DNA from: Ampelocalamus luodianensis
Taxonomy: Eukaryota; Streptophyta; Magnoliopsida; Poales; Poaceae
NCBI GenBank assembly: GCA_036346255.1
Contig: CM070624.1
Span: 20,926,626 to 20,990,625, forward strand
Length of the DNA stretch: 64,000 bases
Reading direction: 5' to 3'
Shown: positions 37,955 through 48,600 of the stretch, piece by piece
Layout: each line of letters opens with the position of its first letter
Numbering within the stretch: the first letter of the stretch is position 1
Notes under the pieces: model-generated
What the model was told of the DNA's origin: nothing
Databases searched by the model: none
What the model saw: only the letters and a program-made list of their open reading frames with translations
Translations under genes and position numbers: made by a program

Positions 37955-38052
37955 AGACGCGGTACTCGTTCCCCTTTGATTCTGCCATTCTCTTCGGAAC
38001 GCGCGGGAAGAAGGTTTTCAGGAATGATTCCATTTGGGAGACACCGCCTGAA

Positions 38053-38767
38053 ATTAACAAGTTCATACGCCGATAGTGAGTACTACTTCAGTCAATAACC
38101 GGTGTCGTTTTGGTTTTGGTCCATGGAGCGTAGTGTAGTTTTAGTTTTATAAGTAACATTTCTCATTTGCTTAGCTCGAAGGAACTGAGCTTGCCCGGTT
38201 GGTTGGAAATGTAAATGCACACTCGTACCACTTAGGTTCGAATCTTTTTTGGGTCAGATTTGGTGTATATTCTTCTTAGTTAAACTGATACGCGGTTCGT
38301 CCTAGGTACCTTAATTTTTTTATATTGTTTAGCATGTGCAATTGCGTAGTGTATGCTATTATACTACGTGAAGTCCTAATTTTCACAACTCAATATTTTA
38401 TTTTCTATGACTTAAAAATCTTTCTTATCTTAAAAATATGCTACCTCCATTGTTGATAAATTTAAGGTTTGTATGCAATTATATTTCTCCCATTATACCC
38501 TGGTTTATTTCCTCTCTCATGCATTTATGAATTACCACCCATACAATGTATCACCTCATCTAATGGTTGCTGTTGATTAGTCGTTATTAGGATCAACCAA
38601 ATTGTAGGCATTTTTTTAAAAAAATCTAGCATACTTTTCTTTTTCCTGTGAGCTTTTTAACCATGCATGACCGGCTTTTATTTATTCTATAATAATAATA
38701 CTTCCTCCATTCAGAAATACATGGCATTTTAGAAAGTGAGCAACCAAACTTATTTAACTTTGACTAG

Positions 38768-38768
<1 letters not shown>
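38053..38768. other. Intron 1 of STP copy 3, proximal part
   Basis: AT-rich DNA without a gene or a nameable element. Confidence 0.4.

Positions 38769-38843
<75 letters not shown>
38769..38843. repeat. (TA)n microsatellite
   Basis: About 37 uninterrupted TA units. It also produces a meaningless Tyr-Ile open frame. A second TA run lies at 39241-39269. Confidence 0.97.
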
Positions 38844-38846
<3 letters not shown>

Positions 38847-39236
38847 GTCTTTTTCCTACTCTCGGGTGTAGTTACTCCCTATTTCGTATCTCACAACGTA
38901 GGGAGTATCTTGCGCAACCGAGAGTATGTATGTGTAGTATACGAGTATATAAGACCATCTAGGTGATATTCACACCTTTTCAGGGGGTGGTATGTACAAT
39001 TTTTTAGATATACTTCTTTTTATGTGACATACTCCTTTTTATGTACGAATATGAAGGTATTTACAAAATATGCTAAAAACTATAGACTATCTTGCAATTT
39101 TTTTCGTATGGTTCACATTAGAGTATCTTATAATTAGTATATGAGTATACCCAAAGTGATAAAGGAGTATATCAAGTTCTTTTAGGTGGTATATCAAAAG
39201 TGGGAGTAACTACACCCGGGAGTAGAAAGTATTTTT

Positions 39237-39240
<4 letters not shown>
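38844..39240. mobile_element. Micron-like element in a (TA)n run, copy A (~397 bp)
   Basis: Bounded by (TA)n on both sides. Left end CTACTCTCGGGTGTAGTTAC and right end GTAACTACACCCGGGAGTAG are inverted copies. Size and placement in TA repeats match the rice family described as Micron, a microsatellite-targeting element; identity is from memory. Confidence 0.75.
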
Positions 39241-39269
<29 letters not shown>

Positions 39270-39272
<3 letters not shown>

Positions 39273-39644
39273 GTCTTTTTCCTACTCCCAGGAGTAGTTA
39301 TTCCCTATTCCGTATCTCACAACGTAGAGAGTATCTTGCGCAACCAAGAGTATGTATGTGTAGTATACGAGTACATAAGACCACCTAGGTGGTATTTACA
39401 CGTTTTCAGGGGTGGTATGTATAAATTTTTAGACATACTCCTTTTTATGCGCGAATATGAAGATACTTACAAAATATACTAAAAACTATAGACTTTCTTG
39501 CAATTTTTTTATGTGGTTCACATTAGAGTATCTTATAATTAGTATATAAGTATACCTAAAGTGATAAACGAGTATGCCAAGTTATTTTAGGTGGTATATC
39601 AGAGGTGGGAGTAACTACACCTGGGAGTAGAAAGCATTAATCCT
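39270..39644. mobile_element. Micron-like element, copy B (~375 bp)
   Basis: Second copy in the same orientation, about 90% similar by eye, with the same TA flanks and inverted ends (CCTACTCCCAGGAGTAGTTA / TAACTACACCTGGGAGTAGA). It shares the internal TCTCACAACGTAG and AGTATCTTGCGCAACC words. Confidence 0.75.
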
Positions 39645-40258
39645 ATATATAATATTTAGATTGGTCATGTGTAAATAATGTCATCGGATTAGTCATGATT
39701 TTTTTTTCATAATATAATACTTTTTTATGAACATATTCATATAAAAAATTATTGTCACAGTTATGTTGGAGACATGTCAATATTCAAAACGTCCTATATT
39801 CTTCTTGAAAGAAGGAATAGGTGCCTCTATTAAATGCTCCCATTAAATATTTATTGGTGTCCCTATTAATTATTTGTTGGTGTTCCTATTAAATGCCCCT
39901 ATTAAACAACATCTGTTTTTGGACAAGAGGTAGTAATTCTTGGAGAGATTTCAATTCAATAGATAAGTTAGCTATTGGCGCTATTATTTTCCTCTGGTTG
40001 ATTATCCAAGATATCAGTTGTTCGTCTGTAGGACATAGCGCGTCGTGCACCTAAAATTTTAAGGATTCATTTGGAATGGTTTACTATCACTGGAAGTGGG
40101 TTTCTAACAAAATTTCCATAGGAATCCTATGTTTCAAACAGGGCCTCAAAGTTTGTAGTTGAATTACAGTCCTTGTGAACAATGAACTATACTTAGTTCG
40201 AACCTAGAACTAGGATTGCTTTCAAGGGGTAGCTGTTACTCGGTTAAGTACTCAGAGT
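39645..40258. other. Intron 1 of STP copy 3, middle part
   Basis: No gene. 39820-39905 has a short degenerate repeat of CCTATTAAATG(C) and TTGGTGTCCCTATTAA. Confidence 0.4.
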
Positions 40259-40560
40259 CAGGAAAAAAATAACCGGCCGGTATCCTTTCAAAGGGTAGCT
40301 ATTACTCGGTTAAGTACTCAGAATCAGGAAAAAAAATAACCGGCCGGTTACCGGCTACCACCCGGGGTCCGGGAATCCCAAAATCGGATGTTGTTGCTCT
40401 GGTTTAGCAAATTCAAATTTTGAATTTTGAATTTTGGTCAAATTTTAAACAAATTCAATCGAATTTCATCCGGTTTCCCACCGGGATTTCCGGTAACCAG
40501 CCGGTTACCGTTTCCGACCAGCCACTGGGAAGCAGCCCGGTTCCGGTTCTTTGTTCCTTG
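40259..40560. mobile_element. hAT-type MITE, TSD CTCAGAGT (302 bp)
   Basis: CTCAGAGT occurs at 40251-40258 and 40561-40568 (8 bp, as for hAT). Ends are CAGGAAAAAAATAACCGG and CCGGTTCTTTGTTCCTTG. The interior shares CCCACCGGGATTTCCGGTAA with the MITE at 45171-45392. An internal duplication includes host DNA (see findings). Confidence 0.8.
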
Positions 40561-40737
40561 CTCAGAGTAGCTAACGGTTCGCTTGAATCTGGAACTGGAA
40601 AACCACTAGGTTGCATATGCAAAACCTAACAAAACAGAAACGTGAGGTGAACCTAACACGGTGCAGCAAATGTAGGAGTCGGTTACAGAGAAGAGCCAGA
40701 GGGAACTCACTGGAGATGCCAATGCAGTTGACCAGTG

Positions 40738-40776
<39 letters not shown>

Positions 40777-41284
40777 GCGCTGTGATTTCCTTAACTACAA
40801 GACTACAATTTAGGGGTTACTGTCAGAAGTAAACTAATTAAATAGATCCATCATAGTACTCCCATCTCCAAAGCCCAAGATCTCTCTCATGGTGAACCAC
40901 AAGGGGTGGCCACGTTACAGAGTTATCGATTCCTCAGATGAACCATGTATGCTACAAGTCTACAACACGTCGAATAGTTAGTTCGTAAAGCAAACTACCA
41001 GTACTTGTCAGCCAACCTGCCTGGCTATGATAATTCTCATTCATCTTTGTCGCCCTGCCATCAGCATATGATGGTGTTGGATGTTGGAAGACCAACAGCA
41101 AATACCCGAAACCTGTCATTTGAAGAAAGCAGTAACCAGCCTGCAATGCCTGACACGGCGTGGAATGGTGAGGTGAGACATGTTGGCAGCTGGGATTTCC
41201 AGCGTCGTCAGCTCGACGTGCACTTCGTCACAGCGCCCGTTCGTGTCAGTCGTTGCTTTCTAACCCATTCCGGACTCTAATTTA
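40561..41284. other. Intergenic/intronic DNA with a 32-base poly(A) run
   Basis: A-run at 40740-40771; no LINE, SINE or gene could be recognised upstream of it. No other feature seen. Confidence 0.5.
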
Positions 41285-43125
41285 GGGTCTGTTTGGCACA
41301 GTTTTCCTAAAAACGGTTTTTGGTTGGGTTATAGGGCTGAACGGCTGAGCTGAAGAGAGTTAGTGTTTAGTTATCTGGCTTTTAGGTAGACTAGGTGCAG
41401 CTTCTGAGATGCGTTTAACGGCAATTAACACAAACAACAATTAACACTATTGACGGCGACTAACGACAATTGACAGTAATTAACGACAAACAACACAATT
41501 GACGAGTACTACCGTAACTATCGACAACTACTGTAATTAACAACGACTACCACAATTTCTAATGTGTGGCTTAATATAATCCAGAAGAAAAATGTGTGGC
41601 TTAATTTCTAACAAGGTCTTCTGCCATATATCTTGTAAGCTAGCAATAACTATTGTCATAGTCACATGACTAACACACAAATACAATCTGATGAAATTAG
41701 GCTCTAATTGCTCATGCAACTTTGTTGCAACAAAACAATTTATAGAAAGCAAGTTTAGAGAGAAAAAAAAGGACTCCTCTTGAAACCTATCCTAGCACAA
41801 ACTTGCAAGCAAGCACTAGTGCACTACCATACAATTAGGGCTTGTGTCACACAAGCAGGGCAAAAGTTTATTCACGTCATATCAATCATAAGGACACTAT
41901 TCAACTGTATACTACACAGAACCCAAGTCTGTACTCTGAAGCACAACCCTGCCATGCGAAAACAACTAACACGATACAAGCACAGCTAATCAATATCTTC
42001 TAAGAGTTCCGTAGAGGAGCCAATACAATCAATCAAAACGATAACGATGATATACTCCTCTTAACCGAATGGTATCGCTATTAACACCACACTACAATTT
42101 ATGGTACCAATTCAAACAAGCCAATCTAATCACAATGGTATCGCTACCAACGCCGCACTTATTATACCAACTCAAACAAGCCAATGCAATCAAAGATTCA
42201 CAGGTATGCAACGAACCATACAGAAGTGTGAGAAGAGCTAGCCATTCCCCGGAGTCATCTATGCTAGTATTCCAACCATTTCATAGAGCACTGAGCTTGC
42301 AAGACGCAAACAACATCTAATAGCATCCAAGAAACTTGTTGGCTGCCGTGGTAGTGGTAGAGGGTACCTGGTGCTTGGTGAGGCGGCGGCGGCGGATGGC
42401 GCAGCGCAAACTCCACATTTTCTTAGCAAAATATCTTAAACTATCGTATCCAATTGAATGAACAAAGAACACATTTCTCATAGGTTGCATAATTGCATTA
42501 ACAAATAGGTTGTTAGTCAGAGACTCCCAATCATGCATCATCAACATAGACAAAAGGAAATACCAAGAGAGAACTTTTTTGATCTTGCATTTTTGAATTT
42601 TGATAGAGAAAATACACAAGAAAGATGTCAAAACTGTCAGTACATATCTGAACTATCCTCTATGTACATCAAAGAATTGTTAAGACTAAATCCTAAAAAC
42701 GAAAATAAAAGCAAGAACACCTAGAGTCAATGACCAGAAAGAATAGCAAAGATGGCAAATCAGTCATGGTAGCAAAGGAGGAGAAGGCGCCGCCCCATCC
42801 GGGGAGGAGGGTGCCGAGGAGGAGGGCGCCGAGGAGGAGGAGAAGACGGGCATGTGGGCGTGGGAGGAGGGAGTTGAGCTAAGTGGTGGCTGGCACCGCT
42901 TTTATGGAGTGGCATTCCGAGGGTAATTACCCCTGAACTTCGGAGGTAATTTTGGAACGGAGGCTATGGGAAGCCACGAAAGCTCCCCGTGGGCGACTTC
43001 TGGCTTCCGCGCGTTGTAATACGAAGCCGATTTGGAGAAAACTGGCTATGAAATGCCTCTCGTTTGGGACGGCTTCTGGCTTTTCCGGACGAAAACCGGA
43101 AGCTGAAGCCGTCCCAAACACAACC
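41285..43125. mobile_element. PIF/Harbinger-like element (1.84 kb), TSD TTA
   Basis: Ends GGGTCTGTTTGGCAC and (revcomp) GGTTGTGTTTGGGAC, flanked by TTA at 41282-41284 and 43126-43128. A 3-bp TTA target and GGG..TGTTTGG ends are typical of PIF/Harbinger and Tourist elements. No transposase is visible. The interior has an AATTAACG(A)CAAC-type short repeat (41420-41545) and two copies of AACAAGCCAAT..AATGGTATCGCTA (42115-42190). Confidence 0.7.
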
Positions 43126-43550
43126 TTAGCATGCTCAGTATGGAACTTGGGATGACAATGCAATAGTGTGCTAGATCCGGATCCCTGTATTATCGCAGAG
43201 GTCACTGTGTGAACATTGATTTGGGAGTGTGAGAACATCACTATGCAGTGGTACCGTAAAAACATTGTAGCCACAGCGAATACTTGTTGTAGCAATTCTA
43301 CTGTAGCTAATAGCACTGTAGCAAAATATTGTAGTTATTGATCTTGACTTTTGCTTTTTTTTATCAGACGGGAAGATCGATTCTAATGGAATACATCGTA
43401 GATCTTCTGCATTTAATACCTCAAATCCCGTGGTGTCTCGCAGCATCAGCGAGGGTACCAGTCATACACAGTGCTAATAGTTCGGCACTCGTCAGCGTTT
43501 CGTCTCATGCGCATCAGCGCATGGCGTGCTCCTTCAGGTGTCGGACGGCA

Positions 43551-43684
43551 GAAGGGTTCTTGTCATACACATTGCGTGTTTCTGAGGTGTGCTGATCGCT
43601 ACCGTGTATCTATGACCGAAGGGTTCTTGTCATACACATTGCGTGTTTTTGAGGTGAGCTGATCGCTACCGTGTATCTATGACC
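43551..43684. repeat. Tandem duplication, 67-bp unit, two copies
   Basis: GAAGGGTTCTTGTCATACAC begins both units (43551 and 43618); they differ at about four positions. Confidence 0.9.
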
Positions 43685-44113
43685 CGAAAGAGCACGTAAC
43701 TAGCTAATGTGACTACCTGACATTGGCTGAAGTTAAAGAGCTAAACAGTTGCACCCTTGCAGCTCAGCGGTTGACTGGTTTCAAAGGTAGAAACAATCTC
43801 GGCGGGAGGTAGAGAATTTCTGCACTGGAGCTTCGAGTTTTCTAGCGCCACTCTTTCCTGGAGGCACGCCTGGCGGTCTGTATAATCTGGCCCGAGCCCA
43901 CCTCGAGAGCATGAGCAGCAGACGAAGGCGTCGGGCTGAATTGGATATTTGGGCTGCTTCCATTTGAAGTTTAAGCCCAGAACTGCGTATTTCCTCCTCT
44001 TTTTCTCATCGCACTCGCACAAACCTGGAACTGAAAGTGAAAGTGAAAGGCTGAAACGCGAAACAAAAAATCGAGACGAATCAACCGAGAGTGCGACAGC
44101 GAGAGGGGGAGCA

Positions 44114-44338
44114 ATGGAGGCGCTGCTGGAGCTGGAGAAGGTGCAGAGGGTGTTCTCCGGCAATATCATAGTCGAAGATGAGGCCGCCGGAGGCAGCCAC
44201 AAGGCAGGTGATGAGCACGGGTGCCGTCAGCCCTCCGCCGTAATCCGCAGCACGGCCAACGTTCCCCACCGTGACGCTTCCTCCTGCGGTCCGGCCATCT
44301 CCCCAAGACTTCTCTTCTCAATTTTCCTCACTCCCTGA
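44114..44338 (+). CDS. Chimeric 74-aa ORF: unknown gene start fused to antisense STP exon 1
   Basis: ATG at 44114 in good plant context (GAGCAATGGAGG) opens MEALLELEKVQRVFS, which looks like a genuine protein N-terminus, after a leader (43960-44113) resembling a gene 5' region. After about 44157 the DNA is exon 1 of STP copy 3 on the other strand, so residues from about SGNIIVEDEAAGG on are antisense translation. Stop at 44338. I do not recognise the source gene of the first 15 codons. Expression is unknown; it may simply be a captured or broken gene end. Confidence 0.35.
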   Translation: MEALLELEKVQRVFSGNIIVEDEAAGGSHKAGDEHGCRQPSAVIRSTANVPHRDASSCGPAISPRLLFSIFLTP

Positions 44339-45170
44339 GACTACCACTTCACTCAGGACAATGATCATAGTCTTCACCCACTCCACTCGAAACACCTGTT
44401 GATTGATGAGTGAAGCAGCACGTTACTCCTTTTGGGGCAGTAACGCACCACATTGCAGGCGGAGCATGGGAACCGTTCTTGACCAAGAGGGGAAAGTTGA
44501 GTTTATCTAACTCTCCCATCGATTGCATTTATAGTCACAATTTAAGATTTTTGGACATGACGTGTCTGCCGAAGAGATCAGGACAATCCCGAAACTCAGT
44601 AAACACAGCAAGCCAACAGCACCGCGCGTCAGCACTTCCATAGCATTTACGGGCAGCAATCCAACAGTAGGTAAGCCGAAAAGGGTATGGGGACATTGCG
44701 CAGTAACTTTCTGTATTGACTTCGGGTACTTCCATAGTTTTGGGGCGTGTTCAGTCTATTTACAGACGCGCACCTACGCACAAGAGAATCAATCGTGGTG
44801 CTTACCGTAGCATTGTTCCAGATACATCAGAGTTAACAACAGTCGTATGAACTGCAAGATGCCATGACTGGGGCAGGCCGCAAGATCATTGATTCAACCC
44901 GGTGGCAGCAAAGGGATTTTGCACTCCAGATTCTGTTACCATGCTTCTAACGATAAGCACCTCCAGATGTGAGCTGCAAGATGAGGAGGTGTAATTCGAA
45001 TTCTAGAGTTGTTAATTTAGCTGGAACAGAATATAACATTGAATGGTATACAGAGAAGAGTAAGGTGGAGAAGCTAAAACGATCAAAGATTCGGCAATTG
45101 ATCAATCTTTTGCTGAAAAGCACAGGTACCTGTGGAAGGCAATTACACTATGTAAACAATCTATCAGGAC
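44339..45170. other. Region between STP copy 3 and ZEP1
   Basis: No gene recognised; short frames only. Its right end carries a hAT-type MITE. Confidence 0.4.
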
Positions 45171-45392
45171 CAAGGATCAAAATCCCGGTACCGGAGAAAA
45201 TACCGCCCGGCGGCCGGTAACCGGAAAAACGGAAAAACCCGGTCGAAATTTGAATTGGGGACGTAACCGCCGGGATTTTGAATTTAAATTTAAATTTGAA
45301 AATTTTCGGCCGTTTTTTTTTATCTCAATTCCCACCGGGATTTCCGGTAACTGCCAGTTACCAGCCGGTAACCGCTGGGAATTTGGTCCTTG
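45171..45392. mobile_element. hAT-type MITE, TSD ATCAGGAC (222 bp)
   Basis: TIRs CAAGGATCAAAATCCC and (revcomp) CAAGGACCAAATTCCC; 8-bp TSD ATCAGGAC at 45163-45170 and 45393-45400. Rich in CCGG/GGTAACCGG words shared with the copies at 40259 and 47548. It lies 300 bases downstream of the ZEP1 stop. Confidence 0.9.
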
Positions 45393-45692
45393 ATCAGGAC
45401 TTTAAAGAATTTAGACATTGCTGGGTACATCCAACTGTAGTACAAGGATGGTAGCCGTATTAAACAAGTCGCAAAATCCTAAGCCCGTTGAGACTAGCAC
45501 TGTCCAAATGACAACAGGGGTGTTGTAAAATGCAAGTGTCAGGTTTGAGATTGCCATTCTCCAAACATAACTGACTGCAACAGTATTGGCAGGATGCAAC
45601 ATTGCAGATAGTTCTCAATCATTGTTGATGCAGGCATATACGGCTGCCTAAGAAATAAGATCTGTAAAAGGGGGGAAATAAGATATTACCTT

Positions 45693-48600
45693 CTAGTCAA
45701 ATGCATAAGGGTCTTCAGCATATGGATTCAAGGAGCCCTCAGAAAATAATTCACCAATGTTTGCAGGATGGGGATGGGATCCTGCAACAGCCTGCAGAAT
45801 GGCGCGCATAAATGTCAATAAGAATTGCAAAACAAGCAACGCGCATGAAATCATCATGTTCTGAGTGCTTGTTCTCGGACAGTTTCTGACTGAATTTTAT
45901 TACATGATCAATCACTATAAAAAAAGCATAGCGTGAGCTAATCCTTTAATCTGTCTTCAATGCATTTAGTCTAAGAAGATTGGTAGATAAAAGTGGGAAA
46001 ACCAATAAAAAATTTCAGTAATATAATGAGAGAAGAATAATGAAACAAAGAGTATAGACATAAAGGTACTCTCTATCACCTTAAGGCTTTGTTTGGTTGG
46101 GCTAAAGTCTCTATTCATCCACATGGATGGGCCGGGATGTTAGTTCAAATTCTCGGTCCATCCACGTGGATCCCGGTCGGAAAAGGGCTTCACAAACAAG
46201 CCCTAAGAATGAAAATTTTTCCCTCATTTTGAATAATACTGTAGACTACAGTCAGAATTTCTACCATGAATGGTGTTCAGCATGTCATAGGAAGTCAAAT
46301 ACCAATATCCTTATAACAGAAACTTCAATGAAAATGGTCGTTCTTGAATAATCAAACAGTACATATCATAATTCAGAAATGCTACTAGTACAGTATAAGG
46401 GAAATTTTCTAAATTTAACTAGGATTTACAAATGTATATAAAACATCCATCTAAGCAAACATAAAACTAGAAAGTTCATTTTAAAAAATTGAAAAGAAGT
46501 TGAAGAACATAGTTACTTATAATACACAGCCATCATACCTTTCTCATTTTCGTAACATCCTTCTCAGCAGTATTATGCAATGACTTCTGAGTGTTTGGCT
46601 CCTGAAAGGGTGAAAATAGCATTAACTTAAATGAAACAGATAGCCAATCAAATGCAAAGAAAAAAGGAAAAACTGTACCCCAAACATGACGGTGCTCTTA
46701 GTTTTCCTGCGCTTTGTGATTCTTCCATTCGCTGTCTCCACTTCATATTCATGGTGTGTTACCTAGTTAAAGGAAAGATGCCAAAAAAGACATACAGCAT
46801 ATAAACATGGATTTTTCAGATTAACTCGTTAAAAAATAAAACTTAATCCAAGCTAAAAAAACAGATGAAAATCACCTTTCCATGTTTAGGAATATCCTGA
46901 GTTCCTTTCTCTACCTTTCTCAGAATGTTTGAAATTGGTGATTGTATAATTCCTGATAAGTTGACATCCTGAAATACAATAGAAGAACATTCAAGTTTGA
47001 AGTTTCTAAAATGCAGCATGCAATGACAAAAGTTGATATTAAAGAGAGATATCTTACCTTGCGTTTGGTCTCAGGACTTATCAATTGAAGCTGATGTTCT
47101 TTTCTGCCATATGGATCTCTCCTCTTTATCGATGAAACAGAGTATTCCTAAAAAAGTTATGTATTTTATAAGAAATACATTGACATGTATAAAACCAGCT
47201 AATGATAAACATAAACTGAAAAAAAAAGGGCAGGACAGGGATTGAGAACATTAGCTGGCCCCAACATGACCAAATTCTGGTAAGCAATTTTTCTAACATA
47301 CATTTAAGAATCACTTTGTTCTAACATTACTTATATTGAGTAATGCCAAACAACAAGAGCTAACAAACATCGAAAAATGCAGCTTATCCTTTCCATATAT
47401 AATGATTTCATGCAATCCAAACAGACTAAGTTCTTATTTATTAATCTTCCCCTTCATTTGGGAATCGCAAGCCACGAGGCAATAATGATGTACTAAGTTA
47501 TTAACATGTTACTGCAACTGTAGCTTCTCTAAATGGGTGCAAAGCACCAAGGATCAAAATCCCAGCTGTTACCGGAAATCCCGGTGGGTACCGGTTTGAA
47601 AAAAAACGGCCGAAATTTTTAAATTTAAATTTGAGTTTATGACTGCATAATGCACTTTCTAGGTTGGTTTAGGTCTTTTTTGTGCTAGATTACCTATTGT
47701 ATGAGCTAAATATGCTTGAATTATTGTATGAGCAAGTCCCAACATCCTTTAATTAATATTTGCATTATTCCTCTAATAAATATGCTTGAATTATTGCACT
47801 TCCGATAAATTACCTATTGTATGAGCTAAATAAGTCTTTTTTAGGCCTTATGTATCAGGATTGTTACTTCATTAAATACTTTCTAATTAATATTTGCATT
47901 ATTCCAATTGCCTATAATCGGTTTTCTCTGTTTTTTCCGGTTTTTTGAACCGGTTTTGGGCGGTAACCGGTTTCAAAACATTCTCAATTCAAATTTCAGT
48001 TTTCGAATTTCATCTGAGTTTTTTCGGTTGCCGTTACCGGCCGTCAACCAGTTTTTCCACCGGTTCCGGGATTTGCATCCTTGCAAAGCACCATATGTGA
48101 GAATGTGAAACACAAACAAAACATTTTCTGATTATGTCAACCCCAGACAAAAGACCAATTGCATGAATTATGTGTTACATGATATTATCAGCAGCATTTC
48201 ACTTAGTGAGAACATATGCAACTACATTTTTCTGTAGAATGCTTAGCATGCTATGCAACCAATACAACAAAATTTTGAATATTCCATATACGAATTGCTT
48301 AATAATATACTGTATATCAAACATAGCAAGTAGAGAAGACCTTCTTAGAGTTCACTTCTTGATCAACTTGCTGATTTTCACCCATTACTTTCCACTGTAA
48401 CTGTAATAGTGCTCTTTGCTTCTCCTCCTGCACCAAACAATGTTCAAGCATATTTTTAAGTAACTGCCCTCGAACAACAAAAATGCAAGAGTCGCTACCT
48501 TTGACTTCTGAAGCTCCAGTTCATCCTGAAGTTTCTGACAATCTTCCTCGTGCTGTATATTCAGTGATTTTATTTGAACTTCATGCTCTTTTCTGAGCGA

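Larger units (their letters stand above)
29957..44298 (-). pseudogene. STP hexose transporter copy 3, pseudogene broken by three retroelements
   Basis: Minus-strand pieces align with copies 1 and 2. Exon 1: 44298 to about 44158 (CLVAASGGLIF, then DYDI). Exon 2: 38047-37955 plus 31904-31677. Exon 3: 31588-31485, 31123-30697 and 30082-29957, ending MIICQ with GT donor. Exon 4 is not found. Damage: a frameshift after MAGP in exon 1; loss of its 3' end; copia 3 in exon 2; a 5-nt insertion after MTGAAV giving a stop; a deletion removing FTNQ and the splice donor; a solo LTR and a LINE in exon 3; a 1-nt shift near 31040. The lid Cys is Arg. Restored flanks at each insertion match the other copies. 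The short (88-nt) intron between exons 2 and 3 is still present. Confidence 0.9.

Noticed and set aside
38736..38966. Plus-strand frame with a long Tyr-Ile run
   Set aside because: Translation of the (TA)n microsatellite.
40740..40771. Poly(A) run as the tail of a retrogene or SINE
   Set aside because: No RNA polymerase III boxes, coding sequence or flanking direct repeat recognised around it.
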